DNA of 64,000 bases from Alphaproteobacteria bacterium (GTDB lineage: Bacteria; Pseudomonadota; Alphaproteobacteria; Micropepsales; Micropepsaceae): the NCBI GenBank assembly GCA_017308475.1, contig JAFKEU010000004.1:558001-622000 (forward strand), in the 5' to 3' direction. The position numbers and the translations under genes are program-made. Positions 43,375-52,015 of this stretch are shown piece by piece; the first letter of the stretch is position 1, and every line of letters starts with the position of its first letter. The notes under the pieces are model-generated. The model made no database searches. It had not been told where the DNA came from and was given only the letters and a program-made list of their open reading frames with translations.

Positions 43375-46032
43375 ATGGCCGCACGGAAAAAGACATTCAG
43401 AAAACCGGTTCGCCGCAAAACCACAAAATCTGCGAAGGGCGCACTAGCAAAATACCAGTCCATGCGGGACTTCGCCGTCACGGACGAGCCCAGCGGGCGG
43501 CGGAAAATCGCACCCGGAAAGCGGCTTCGCTATGTGATCCAGAAGCACGCGGCCACGCGCCTGCATTATGACTTTCGTCTGGAATGGAACGGAGTGTTCC
43601 GCTCCTGGGCAGTGACGCGGGGCCCCTCGCTCGATCCGACTGACAAGCGGCTGGCGGTGGAGGTGGAGGACCATCCCCTCGACTATGGCGACTTCGAGGG
43701 CACCATCCCCAAGGGCCAGTATGGCGGCGGCACGGTGATGCTGTGGGACCGGGGCCATTGGGAGCCCGAGGGCGATCCCGACCGGATGCTGAAGAAGGGT
43801 GACCTGAAATTCGTGCTCGACGGGGAAAAGCTGCATGGCGGCTGGGTGCTGGTGCGGATGAAGAACGACCGCTTCGGCGGCAAGCGTTCCAACTGGCTGC
43901 TGATCAAGCATCGCGACAAATATGCGAAGGAGGGTCATGGCGAGACGGTCCTGGAAAAGGATCATTCCGTCGCCTCGGGCCGGGCGATGGAAGCCATCGC
44001 CGCCGGCACCGGGAAGAAGCCCAAACCCTTCATGCGCGCCAGTGCCTTCAGAGCCGATGCGGTCTGGCAGTCGAAAAGCGCGGCCGCCGATGCCGACGAA
44101 GACCCGGACCCGGCAAGTGCAAAGGCAAAGACGCGTAAAATATCGTCTCTGCCCCGCTTTGTGCCTCCCGAGCTTTGCCGGTTGGTCGAGCGTCCGCCGT
44201 CAGGGCCTGGCTGGGTGCATGAGGTCAAGTTCGACGGCTATCGCGTGCAGATGCGGGTGGCGGATGGGAAGGTCGTGCTGTTGACCCGCAAGGGGCTGGA
44301 CTGGACGGACAAGTTCGGCGCCCTCGCAAAGGCGGGCGCCAGGCTGGGCGATTGCATCATCGACGGCGAGATCTGCGCCTTGGACCATGACGGTGCCACC
44401 AATTTCGCCGCGCTGCAGGCAGCGCTGTCGGACGGCAAGACCGACAGACTGGTTTTCTTCGCTTTCGACCTGATGTTCGAAGGTAATGAAGACCTGCGCC
44501 CCTTGCCACTCTCGACCCGCAAGGAGCGGTTGCGAAAATTTCTGCCCAAGGGTTCAGCCAATCTGCGTTATGTCGATCATTTTTCCAGCGGCGGCGACGC
44601 GGTGCTGGAATCGGCGTGCCGCATGTCGCTGGAGGGCATCGTTTCCAAGCGGCTGGACGCGCCCTATCGCAGCGGACGCGGCAACGACTGGACCAAGGCC
44701 AAGTGCCGTGCGGGACATGAGGTGGTCATCGGGGGCTGGTCGACCACGGCGGGCAAATTTCGCTCACTGCTGGTGGGCGTCAACCGCGGCGACCATTTGG
44801 CCTATGTCGGACGGGTGGGCACGGGCTATTCCGCCGCGAAGCTGAAGCAGCTGATGCCGCAACTCAAGGAGATGGCAGCGGAAAAAAGCCCCTTTACCGG
44901 CGAAGGAGCGCCCCACCGGGAGACCGGCCTCAATTGGGTCAGGCCCCGGCTGGTGGCAGAAATCGAATTTGCCGGCTGGACGGCCGACGGCATGGTGCGG
45001 CAGGCTGCGTTCAAGGGCCTGCGCGCCGACAAGCCCGCATCCGAAGTGGTGGCCGAGACGCCGAAAAAGACCAAGCAGCTTGCCCAGCCCAAAGCCCAGG
45101 GAAAGACCAGGTCGAAAACCGATCCGAAGCCTAGCCGCGGCTCGTCGGTGGTGGCCAATATTCCCATCACCCATCCCGGCAAGGCGCTGTGGCCCGATGG
45201 TGGCGACGGCGAGCCCGTCAGCAAGCTGGAGCTGGCACGCTATTACGAAACCATCGGCGACTGGATGCTGCCGCACATCAAGGGACGGCCCTGTTCCATC
45301 GTGCGCGCACCCGACGGCATCGGCGGCGAGCGTTTCTTCCAACGCCACGCCATGGCGGGCCAGTCGAACCTTCTGAGCCAGGTCAAAGTGTCGGGCGACC
45401 GCAAGCCCTATCTGCAGATCGACCGCGCCGAGGCGCTGATCGCCGTGGCGCAAGCGGGTGGGCTGGAACTGCATCCCTGGAATTGCGCGCCCGGCAAGCC
45501 CGACCAGCCGGGCCGTTTCGTCTTCGACCTGGATCCGGCGCCTGAGGTGGATTTCGACGATGTGGTTGCCGCGGCCCGCGAGCTGAGGGAGCGGCTGGAA
45601 GCGCTGGGTCTGATGCCTTTCGCCAAGACCACCGGCGGCAAGGGCATGCATGTGGTCACGCCCTTCTCCGCTGCCGGGATCGACTGGAAGACCGCCAAGG
45701 CCGCCGCCCGCAAAATCTGCGAGCAGATGGTGGCCGACAGCCCCGAGCGGTATCTTGTCAACATGTCCAAGAAGCTGCGTGCGGGAAAAATCTTCCTGGA
45801 CTATCTGCGCAACGACCGCATGGCGACGGCGGTGGCGCCGCTGTCACCGCGGGCGCGCGACGGCGCCACCGTCTCCATGCCGCTGGAATGGACCCAGGTG
45901 AAGAAGGGACTCGATCCCCATCGCTTCACCCTGCGCACGGCGCCGGGCCTGATGGCCGGGTCCAGGCCCTGGCGCGACTATGATGATGGCGAAAAGCCGC
46001 TCAGGCCGGTGCTGAAGAAGCTCTCCATCTAG
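43375..46032 (+). CDS. ligD: ATP-dependent DNA ligase LigD (PE-ligase-polymerase)
   Basis: This 885-residue end-joining enzyme has three domains. The 3'-phosphoesterase (about 20-190) carries [13 protein letters not shown] and [10 protein letters not shown]. The ligase (about 260-580) has its nucleotide-binding lysine in E-V-K-F-D-G-Y-R (near residue 285). The primase-like polymerase (about 598-885) has I-T-H-P-G-K, F-D-L-D-P-A-P with metal aspartates near 718, and [10 protein letters not shown]. The domain order is that of Pseudomonas LigD. The start at 43375 follows AAGAGGAAAC; an upstream ATG at 43351 has a weaker site. A Lys-rich linker near 565-590 separates ligase and polymerase. The stop shares CTAG with the convergent gene. 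Confidence 0.95.
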   Translation: MAARKKTFRKPVRRKTTKSAKGALAKYQSMRDFAVTDEPSGRRKIAPGKRLRYVIQKHAATRLHYDFRLEWNGVFRSWAVTRGPSLDPTDKRLAVEVEDHPLDYGDFEGTIPKGQYGGGTVMLWDRGHWEPEGDPDRMLKKGDLKFVLDGEKLHGGWVLVRMKNDRFGGKRSNWLLIKHRDKYAKEGHGETVLEKDHSVASGRAMEAIAAGTGKKPKPFMRASAFRADAVWQSKSAAADADEDPDPASAKAKTRKISSLPRFVPPELCRLVERPPSGPGWVHEVKFDGYRVQMRVADGKVVLLTRKGLDWTDKFGALAKAGARLGDCIIDGEICALDHDGATNFAALQAALSDGKTDRLVFFAFDLMFEGNEDLRPLPLSTRKERLRKFLPKGSANLRYVDHFSSGGDAVLESACRMSLEGIVSKRLDAPYRSGRGNDWTKAKCRAGHEVVIGGWSTTAGKFRSLLVGVNRGDHLAYVGRVGTGYSAAKLKQLMPQLKEMAAEKSPFTGEGAPHRETGLNWVRPRLVAEIEFAGWTADGMVRQAAFKGLRADKPASEVVAETPKKTKQLAQPKAQGKTRSKTDPKPSRGSSVVANIPITHPGKALWPDGGDGEPVSKLELARYYETIGDWMLPHIKGRPCSIVRAPDGIGGERFFQRHAMAGQSNLLSQVKVSGDRKPYLQIDRAEALIAVAQAGGLELHPWNCAPGKPDQPGRFVFDLDPAPEVDFDDVVAAARELRERLEALGLMPFAKTTGGKGMHVVTPFSAAGIDWKTAKAAARKICEQMVADSPERYLVNMSKKLRAGKIFLDYLRNDRMATAVAPLSPRARDGATVSMPLEWTQVKKGLDPHRFTLRTAPGLMAGSRPWRDYDDGEKPLRPVLKKLSI

Positions 46033-46844
46033 ACCGGCTTTCTGAAGCGCAGCGTCATGCGGTCGCTTTCGCCGATCGCGTCATACTTGCTGTGGTCGAA
46101 ATTGGCGTTGGCGGGCTGGCCCTGGGGGGCGCTGCGCCGCGTGGGCGGGAGCGTCCAGACGCCGAAGGGGTGCTCCTTGGTGTCCTTGGGGTTGGCGTTG
46201 ATTTCCGAACTGGCTTCCAGCGTGAAACCGGCCTCCTTGGCCATGTTCACGATGGTAGAGGTCGCCACATAGCCATCGCGAGCGTCGCCATGTTGTGGGC
46301 GCGGATCGGCACGGTGGTCTTCCACCGCCAGGATGCCGCCGGGTTTGAGCACGGCATGGGCGTCGCGCATAAATTTCTCGGCCATGCCCGGTGTCCACAG
46401 CCAGTCATGGATGTTGCGCGCGGTCAGCACGAAATCGGCGGAATTGGCCGGACCTATCGGACCGGAGGTGCTGGAAAAAACAGTGTAGTTGACGTTGCCG
46501 TACACCGCTTTGTCATTGAACTTTGCGGGCAGCTTCTGGTCGGGGCGGCCCTGGGCGGCGATATAGGTGCCGGCGGTCGCTTTGGCGTAGGGAGCCAGGA
46601 TTTCGCTCCAATAGCCGCCGCCGGGCGCCACTTCGATCACCCGCATATGGGGTTTGAGGCCCCAAAAGGCCAGGCTGGCAGCGGGATGACGGGCGCCATC
46701 GCGCGCGACATTGGCCGAGTCACGCTGGTGGCCCGCGACCGCAGCATTCAGCGCTGCATCGCGCTCCTGCGCTGAGGCGGGTATTGCGGAAAGGGCCACC
46801 ACCACCAGGCCGGCGGCCCCCAAAACGACATTGCGGCGTATCAT
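46029..46844 (-). CDS. Exported class I SAM methyltransferase-like protein
   Basis: This 271-residue protein starts at 46844 after GGAGAGG. A signal peptide follows ([12 protein letters not shown], hydrophobic core, S-A-I-P-A-S-A-Q); the two arginines make it weakly Tat-like. The body has a Rossmann methyltransferase pattern: [17 protein letters not shown] near 70-86 for [16 protein letters not shown] as motif III, and [14 protein letters not shown]. Export is unexpected because S-adenosylmethionine is cytosolic, though leader-bearing members of this family are known in databases. It may bind another ligand. Confidence 0.82.
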   Translation of the reverse strand: MIRRNVVLGAAGLVVVALSAIPASAQERDAALNAAVAGHQRDSANVARDGARHPAASLAFWGLKPHMRVIEVAPGGGYWSEILAPYAKATAGTYIAAQGRPDQKLPAKFNDKAVYGNVNYTVFSSTSGPIGPANSADFVLTARNIHDWLWTPGMAEKFMRDAHAVLKPGGILAVEDHRADPRPQHGDARDGYVATSTIVNMAKEAGFTLEASSEINANPKDTKEHPFGVWTLPPTRRSAPQGQPANANFDHSKYDAIGESDRMTLRFRKPV

Positions 46845-46968
46845 GGCGTCCTCTCCGTTCTTTTGTTGTGGCGATGGTGGGTGAAAATTGTGGCACTTGG
46901 GTGGCGGCTCCGCTTCCCGCGGCCGCACGATTGCTGCTCCGGTCGCGCCATGCCATAGGACGGGGCAA

Positions 46969-47457
46969 ATGCAGACCCCGCCCCATCCGCTGTCACGCAC
47001 CCTGAGCCATCTGGCCTATCTTGTGACGATCCTGTTCAAGGGGTTCGTTGGCTTCCTGGAATTTTCCGGCGGCCTGACCATTGCCTTCGCCGGGCCGCAG
47101 AAGCTCTACAGCTTCGTGCTATCCTATGCGGTACCCGAACTATATGACGGCGGCCATGCGCGCGCCGCCCACCTGATCAGCCAGGGCGCCACGCTGCTTG
47201 CCCAGTCGCAGACCAGTTTCGTAATCTTCTATCTTCTGGTGCATGGCACGCTGAAGATGGCGATCACCATCGTGCTGCTGCGCGGCCGCGGAGTGTGGGT
47301 ATTTCCTTTCGCCTCCACCATCCTGGTCGGCTTCATCGCCTATATGTCCTATGAACTGTCCGACGAGTGGTCGAACTGGATCCTGGCCCTGGCGCTATTC
47401 GACACTTTCACCGTGTCGCTGGTACTCAACGAGTGGCGTAACTGGAAGAAGGCCTAG
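46969..47457 (+). CDS. DUF2127 membrane protein
   Basis: This 162-residue protein starts at 46969 behind AGGACGGGG. It has four predicted helices: one near residues 17-38 (Y-L-V-T-I-L-F-K-G-F-V-G-F-L-E-F), one near 80-100, one near 105-122 and one near 130-150. F-K-G-F-V-G-F-L-E and L-V-H-G-T-L-K-M are the DUF2127 landmarks. The function is unknown. It is divergent from the exported methyltransferase (124 bp) and ends in a CTAG shared with the response regulator stop. Confidence 0.8.
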   Translation: MQTPPHPLSRTLSHLAYLVTILFKGFVGFLEFSGGLTIAFAGPQKLYSFVLSYAVPELYDGGHARAAHLISQGATLLAQSQTSFVIFYLLVHGTLKMAITIVLLRGRGVWVFPFASTILVGFIAYMSYELSDEWSNWILALALFDTFTVSLVLNEWRNWKKA

Positions 47458-47825
47458 CCCGCCGCCAGCCGTTCGCAGATCGCAAGCAACCGGTCGATGT
47501 CGCAGGGCTTGTCCAGAAAGACGCTGTCTTTCACGCGTCGGTGTGGCAGGTCGGGGTTGGCCGAGACGTAGACCACGGGCGCCCTTGGGAAGGCCACGCG
47601 GAAGGCCTCTGCGACCTGCCATCCGTCCGTCGGTCCCGGCAGACGTATGTCGGTGACCAGCAGATCGAATGCTGTGGCTTCTGCCAGCAGGTCCATGGCC
47701 ACTTCGCCAGTCGCCGCCTCCCGCAGCGTCCAGCCGGCTGCCGCCATCCCGTCCACCAGTTCCATGCGCAAAAACCACTCGTCCTCCACGACAAGGGCTC
47801 TGCGGGCATTGTTGCGTTCGTGCAT
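47454..47825 (-). CDS. Single-domain response regulator
   Basis: This 123-residue protein is only a receiver domain. The acidic pocket is in V-V-E-D-E-W-F, the phosphorylated aspartate in L-V-T-D-I-R-L-P-G (near residue 55), the switch Ser in V-Y-V-S-A-N-P and the conserved Lys in F-L-D-K-P. A longer open frame to 48035 has no receiver features and overlaps the intergenic region, so the ATG at 47825 is used. It is divergent from a PAS-GAF-HWE kinase at 48042, its likely phosphodonor. Having no output domain, it may act by protein contacts or as a phosphate sink. Confidence 0.88.
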   Translation of the reverse strand: MHERNNARRALVVEDEWFLRMELVDGMAAAGWTLREAATGEVAMDLLAEATAFDLLVTDIRLPGPTDGWQVAEAFRVAFPRAPVVYVSANPDLPHRRVKDSVFLDKPCDIDRLLAICERLAAG

Positions 47826-47853
47826 CGATTGTGTCCGGTCCGCCGGTTTTCCT

Positions 47854-47878
47854 AACAAATGAATTGTGTTGCCGTTCC
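47854..47878 (-). promoter_or_regulatory. EcfG-like promoter of the response regulator
   Basis: On the minus strand GGAAC (47878-47874) is followed after 16 bp by TGTT (47857-47854), one mismatch from the GGAAC-N16/17-CGTT consensus. It ends 29 bp before the start codon. It lies next to the plus-strand site at 47894, giving a paired divergent arrangement. Confidence 0.45.
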
Positions 47879-47893
47879 GGGGATGGGCAGCCC

Positions 47894-47919
47894 GGAACCT
47901 TTTGGCCCGCAAACGCGTT
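47894..47919 (+). promoter_or_regulatory. EcfG-like promoter of the HWE kinase
   Basis: GGAAC (47894-47898) and CGTT (47916-47919) are separated by 17 bp, an exact match to the alphaproteobacterial general-stress sigma consensus. The kinase start is 122 bp downstream, leaving a leader of about 115 bases. Confidence 0.55.
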
Positions 47920-48041
47920 GCCAAGCGACCATCTTCATCGTAGCAAGAATGGACAGATGGGTGGTGGGTAGAGACAACCCGTAAGCCTGTCGGCACGCGA
48001 GGATGTTCCATAACGTACCAACCTGGGGGCGGCAATAAAGC

Positions 48042-49940
48042 ATGTCGGCAGTCGCCACTACTTTCGGTGTTGAGGTCGGCCCTCGGGAATTTCTAGCCAG
48101 CCTCGCCCTGCCTGCCTATCTGACCGACGCCAATGGCTGGATCATCTCTTACAACGAGGCCGCCCGATGCTTCTGGGGTCGCTCTCCCGTACTGGGCAAA
48201 GAGAAATGGTGCGGATCTCTGCGACTGTACGCTGCCGACGGCGGCCCCATGCCGCTGGAGGAGTGCCCGCTGGCTCTGACTCTGAAGACGGGTAACCCGC
48301 ATCATGGCATCGAGGCTATCGTAGAACGGCCGGACGGCAGCCGCGCGGTGTTCCTGCCGTACCCCTCCCTCCTCTACGACGACAAGGGATACCTAGCGGG
48401 AGCCATCAACCTATTGGTCGACATCACCGATCGCAAGCAACTCGAGCGCAGCCAGGGCCATCTCAGCGCCATCGTCGAGTCTTCGGAAGATGCCATCCTC
48501 AGCAAAGATCTGGAGGGGATCATCCAGAGCTGGAACAAGGGCGCGGAGCGGCTGTTCGGCTATACGGCCGAGGAAACGGTGGGCAAGTCGATATTGATGC
48601 TGATCCCGCAAGACCGTCAGGATGAGGAGCCCCGCATCCTGGCCCGCATTCGCCGCGGCGAGCGCGTGGACCATTTCGAAACGCTACGCAGGCGCAAGGA
48701 TGGCACGCTGATCGACATTTCGCTGACCATCTCGCCGGTACGCAATGCCAGGGGCGAAGTGATCGGCGCATCCAAGATAGCGCGCGACATTTCCGATCGC
48801 CGCCGCGCCCAGCGCGCCCTGCGGCGGCTGACAAGGCGCCTTGCCACGCTCAATTCGATCGCCAAGCTGCTGTCCAGCGACCTGGACTCCGAACGCATCG
48901 CGCAAACGGTGACCGATATTGGCACCGAATTGTCCGGGGCACGCTTCGGTGCTTTTTTCCACAACATCGCGGGCGAGGCCAAAGACGTCTGTCGAATCCA
49001 TGCCGTGTCGGGCGCGCCGCGCGAAGCCTTCGAGCAGTTCGGCAGGCTGTGCAACACGCCACTGTTCGGGCCCGCCCTGACCGGCGAGGGACCCGTGCGG
49101 GCTGATGATGCCCGCAGCGATCCCCATCACGGCTGGAACCCGTCCCATCACGGCACGCCGGACGGCCGTCTGACGGTCGTCAGCTATCTGGCGGTGCCGG
49201 TTATTTCGCGCTCCGGCGAAGTGCTGGGCGGCCTGTTCCTCGGCCATGACCAGCCCGGTATGTTCACGCAGGAGGCCGAAGACCTGATCGTGGGCGTGGC
49301 AGGCCACGCCGCGATCGCGCTGGACAATGCGCGCCTGCACAAGGCGGCGCAGGAAGAAGTGATCCAGCGCAAGCGCGCGGAGGAGGCCAAGGACCTGCTG
49401 CTGCACGAGATCAAGCACCGCGTGAAGAACACGCTGGGCACGGTGCAGGCCATCGCCTCGCAGACCTTCAACGCCGCGCCCAGGCAGGAGCGTGAAGCCT
49501 TCGGGGCGCGGCTGCGCGCCATGGCGGAGGCTCATGACCTGCTCACCAGCCAGGACTGGGGCGATGTACAGGTGCGCGAGGTACTGGAGCGCTCCATCGC
49601 CGCCTTCAATCCGGAACGTTTTACCCTGCAGGGTAGCGCCGCCACGATTTGTGCGGCACGCGCGCTGCTGCTGGCCATGGCCATCCACGAGCTGGCCACC
49701 AATGCGGTCAAGTATGGCGCCCTGTCGGGGCCGCACGGCCGGGTTGCCATCATATGGCAAAGCCAGGGCCGCCGGGTGGCCCTCAGATGGGAGGAAGATG
49801 GCGGGCCGCCGGTATTGCCGCCCCACCGCAAGGGCTTTGGCAGCAACCTGATCGAACGCGCGATGAAAGGCGAACAGGGCGATGCCCAGTTCGAGTTCCG
49901 GCCGGAAGGCTTGCGCGTGCGGCTGGAAGTGCCGGACTAA
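48042..49940 (+). CDS. PAS-PAS-GAF hybrid-sensing HWE histidine kinase
   Basis: This 632-residue soluble kinase has a first PAS-like domain (about 14-130, P-A-Y-L-T-D-A-N-G-W-I-I-S-Y-N-E-A-A), a second PAS (about 142-262, I-V-E-S-S-E-D-A-I-L-S-K-D and R-R-K-D-G-T-L-I-D-I-S), a GAF domain (about 290-445) and an HWE kinase core. The acceptor histidine is in I-K-H-R-V-K-N (near residue 459), the N box is E-L-A-T-N-A-V-K-Y-G-A-L, and the defining W-x-E is R-W-E-E-D-G-G (near 582). No membrane helix is seen, so it senses a cytosolic cue such as light, redox or a ligand. It is divergent from a receiver protein. Confidence 0.92.
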   Translation: MSAVATTFGVEVGPREFLASLALPAYLTDANGWIISYNEAARCFWGRSPVLGKEKWCGSLRLYAADGGPMPLEECPLALTLKTGNPHHGIEAIVERPDGSRAVFLPYPSLLYDDKGYLAGAINLLVDITDRKQLERSQGHLSAIVESSEDAILSKDLEGIIQSWNKGAERLFGYTAEETVGKSILMLIPQDRQDEEPRILARIRRGERVDHFETLRRRKDGTLIDISLTISPVRNARGEVIGASKIARDISDRRRAQRALRRLTRRLATLNSIAKLLSSDLDSERIAQTVTDIGTELSGARFGAFFHNIAGEAKDVCRIHAVSGAPREAFEQFGRLCNTPLFGPALTGEGPVRADDARSDPHHGWNPSHHGTPDGRLTVVSYLAVPVISRSGEVLGGLFLGHDQPGMFTQEAEDLIVGVAGHAAIALDNARLHKAAQEEVIQRKRAEEAKDLLLHEIKHRVKNTLGTVQAIASQTFNAAPRQEREAFGARLRAMAEAHDLLTSQDWGDVQVREVLERSIAAFNPERFTLQGSAATICAARALLLAMAIHELATNAVKYGALSGPHGRVAIIWQSQGRRVALRWEEDGGPPVLPPHRKGFGSNLIERAMKGEQGDAQFEFRPEGLRVRLEVPD

Positions 49941-50031
49941 CCTCGGCTCGGGCCTCCTCCGGCCTTGCCTGCCTTGCAAAAGGCGGCAATCAGGCGTTTG
50001 CTCTTCGCCAAGAAAAAGTTGGGGGAAGGCC

Positions 50032-50820
50032 GTGGGTGGGGGCTGGCTGGGCAATGTTTTTGCCATTGGCATCCTTGCTGTTGGTTGCGCTGCAACGGGC
50101 GCCGCCAGGGCTGCGGAGGTTCGGATCATCAGTCCCGGCGTGATCTCCAATTCAGGTCTCAGCGACGTCGCCGCCGCCTTTACCGCCAAGACCGGCACCA
50201 AGGTCACGATCCTGGTCGCCGGCATGGCGCAGATCGTGGATCGCATCAAGCACGAGGCCCCGCCCGCTGATGTGGTGATGCTGCCCATGGACCTGATGGG
50301 CACGCTGGCGCTGGATGGCGGGCTTTCCGGCAGTTTCACGCCGCTGGGCCGGGTTGAGATCGGCCTGTTCAAGAAACCCGAGGCGACCGCACCCGACATT
50401 GCGAGCGTGTCGAAACTGGCCGCGGCGATGAAGGGCGCCTCGGTGGTTTTCTATACCGACCCGGCGACCGGCAGCATGCAGGCGAGAATGAACGGACAGC
50501 TTCTGGCGCGACCCGACTTTGCCGGCGTTCATGGCCAGCCGATCATGGGCGATGCCGAGCCGGCGCTGAAACGCGGCGACGGCGATGCCAAGGCCATGGG
50601 GCTGGGCCTGATCCATGGCGAGCATGATCCCACCAACAGGCCGACCGCCAACCCCTACCTGGTGGGCCAGCTTCCACCCGAGTTGGGCATGCACATGGAC
50701 ATGGCCACCGCCATCAATGCGCGCAGCACCGATCCCACGGATGCCGCGGCCTTCATCGAATTCGCCACCTCACCGCCGATGCGCCCGGTATGGGCGCACA
50801 AGGGCGTCAATCGTTACTGA
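50032..50820 (+). CDS. ModA-like periplasmic substrate-binding protein, third copy
   Basis: This protein of about 262 residues probably starts at the GTG at 50032, near a GGGGGAAGG site, and has a signal segment (F-A-I-G-I-L-A-V-G-C-A-A-T-G-A-A-R-A). The frame is open further upstream but that part looks non-coding. The mature start I-I-S-P-G-V-I-S-N-S-G-L-S-D-V matches the S-P-G-x-I-x-N pattern of the copies at 6592 and 7497. P-P-A-D-V-V-M-L-P-M-D-L and the C-terminal M-R-P-V-W-A-H-K-G-V are shared with the 6592 copy. It is followed after 20 bp by an NHL-propeller gene. The close spacing of gene and ribosome site makes the start uncertain. Confidence 0.7.
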   Translation: MGGGWLGNVFAIGILAVGCAATGAARAAEVRIISPGVISNSGLSDVAAAFTAKTGTKVTILVAGMAQIVDRIKHEAPPADVVMLPMDLMGTLALDGGLSGSFTPLGRVEIGLFKKPEATAPDIASVSKLAAAMKGASVVFYTDPATGSMQARMNGQLLARPDFAGVHGQPIMGDAEPALKRGDGDAKAMGLGLIHGEHDPTNRPTANPYLVGQLPPELGMHMDMATAINARSTDPTDAAAFIEFATSPPMRPVWAHKGVNRY

Positions 50821-50840
50821 AGAACAAAAGGGAGCAGACG

Positions 50841-51935
50841 ATGAGGATTTTTGCAGGACTGGCGGTGGCGGCGGCGATTATGACGGCGCCCGCGATGGCA
50901 CAGCAATACAATGCCCTTCCGGTGCAGGGCGAGCCGCCGGGTCCGGTGCACATTCCCGACGCGCCGCAGCTTCCGTATCATTTCGGCAAGCGGCCCGTGG
51001 CGCCCTTGGGCGAGCGGTTCGGCAATGTCGCGGCCATCGCGCTGATGCCAAATGGCGATCTTCTGGTGTTCAACCGCAACCCGGCCATCATGATGGTGGA
51101 ATATGATCCCACCGGCACCACCGTGAAGCGGGTGTTCAATCCCAACATTGCCATGAACCCGCACGGACTGCGCGTGGACCGCCACGGCAACATCTGGGCG
51201 ATCGACAGCTTCCTGAACGTGATCTACAAACTCAATGGCCGTGGCGAGGTTCTGAAAGTGTTCGGCACACGCGGCGAGAATGCGCCGTGGGACGACAGCA
51301 AATGGAACGGCATGTTCAACCAGCCGCTCGACATCGCCTTCGACAAGGATGACAATTTTTATGTGGTGCAGAGCCATGGCGGCACCAGCCCCCCGGCCGA
51401 CTGCACCTTCTGTGCGACCTATGACAGCCCGCAGACCCACAATGCCAAGGGCCATGCGGCGTTCGTCACCCATTCGCCGGCCATTCCCGGCAGCGATCCC
51501 CGGGTGATGAAGTTCGACAAGGACGGCCACCTTCTGGCGTCCGCCAGCCTGGCGCATGCCGACGGCAAGCTGCCCACCATCCACACCGTCATCGTCTCGC
51601 CGACGGGCGAGGTCTGGGTGGGCGACCGCGCCAGCCAGAAGATCGTGATCTTCGACAAGGACCTGAAGAACCGGCACGAACTTCAGATGCAGAACCTGAC
51701 CTGCGGTTTCTATGAGGATGCTACCGGCCAGCTTTGGATGTCGACCGGTCGCGACGGCATGGTTCTAAAGCTGGGCTGGGACGGCAAGGTTCAGGGCTGG
51801 TACGGCAAGCACGGCACCGTGCGCGATTCCAACGATGTCGGCGAAGGCCATTACATGGCGGTATCGAAGGACCAGAAGACCATTTATATCGCCGACACGG
51901 TGCTGGCGAAGGTACTAAAGCTTGAACACAACTAG
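50841..51935 (+). CDS. Exported NHL/six-bladed beta-propeller protein
   Basis: This 364-residue protein has a signal peptide ending A-M-A-Q and then repeated NHL/SMP-30-like blades: M-P-N-G-D-L-L-V-F-N-R, V-D-R-H-G-N-I-W-A-I-D, F-D-K-D-D-N-F-Y-V-V, V-S-P-T-G-E-V-W-V-G-D and D-A-T-G-Q-L-W-M-S-T. These six or so blades suit a lactonase, peptidylglycine-lyase-like enzyme or ligand-binding propeller. Two cysteines in A-D-C-T-F-C-A may form a disulfide. It is co-directional with the ModA-like gene 20 bp upstream and converges on an exported dehydratase-like gene. Confidence 0.82.
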   Translation: MRIFAGLAVAAAIMTAPAMAQQYNALPVQGEPPGPVHIPDAPQLPYHFGKRPVAPLGERFGNVAAIALMPNGDLLVFNRNPAIMMVEYDPTGTTVKRVFNPNIAMNPHGLRVDRHGNIWAIDSFLNVIYKLNGRGEVLKVFGTRGENAPWDDSKWNGMFNQPLDIAFDKDDNFYVVQSHGGTSPPADCTFCATYDSPQTHNAKGHAAFVTHSPAIPGSDPRVMKFDKDGHLLASASLAHADGKLPTIHTVIVSPTGEVWVGDRASQKIVIFDKDLKNRHELQMQNLTCGFYEDATGQLWMSTGRDGMVLKLGWDGKVQGWYGKHGTVRDSNDVGEGHYMAVSKDQKTIYIADTVLAKVLKLEHN

Positions 51936-51961
51936 AATCTCGCCGCAAACACAGGCCCGCC

Positions 51962-51999
51962 CCTCCTCCTCGTGCGCGAAGCGCATCCCGAGGGGGAGG
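51962..51999. repeat. GC-rich hairpin repeat, copy 4 (reverse orientation)
   Basis: CCTCCTCCT pairs with AGGGGGAGG (one mismatch) around TGCGC-GAA-GCGCA. On the minus strand its first 25 bases match copy 3 except for one base. It lies in the convergent gap between the NHL gene and the rhamnonate-dehydratase-like gene. Confidence 0.65.
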
Positions 52000-52015
52000 T
52001 CCCGGCGGGGGGGCA

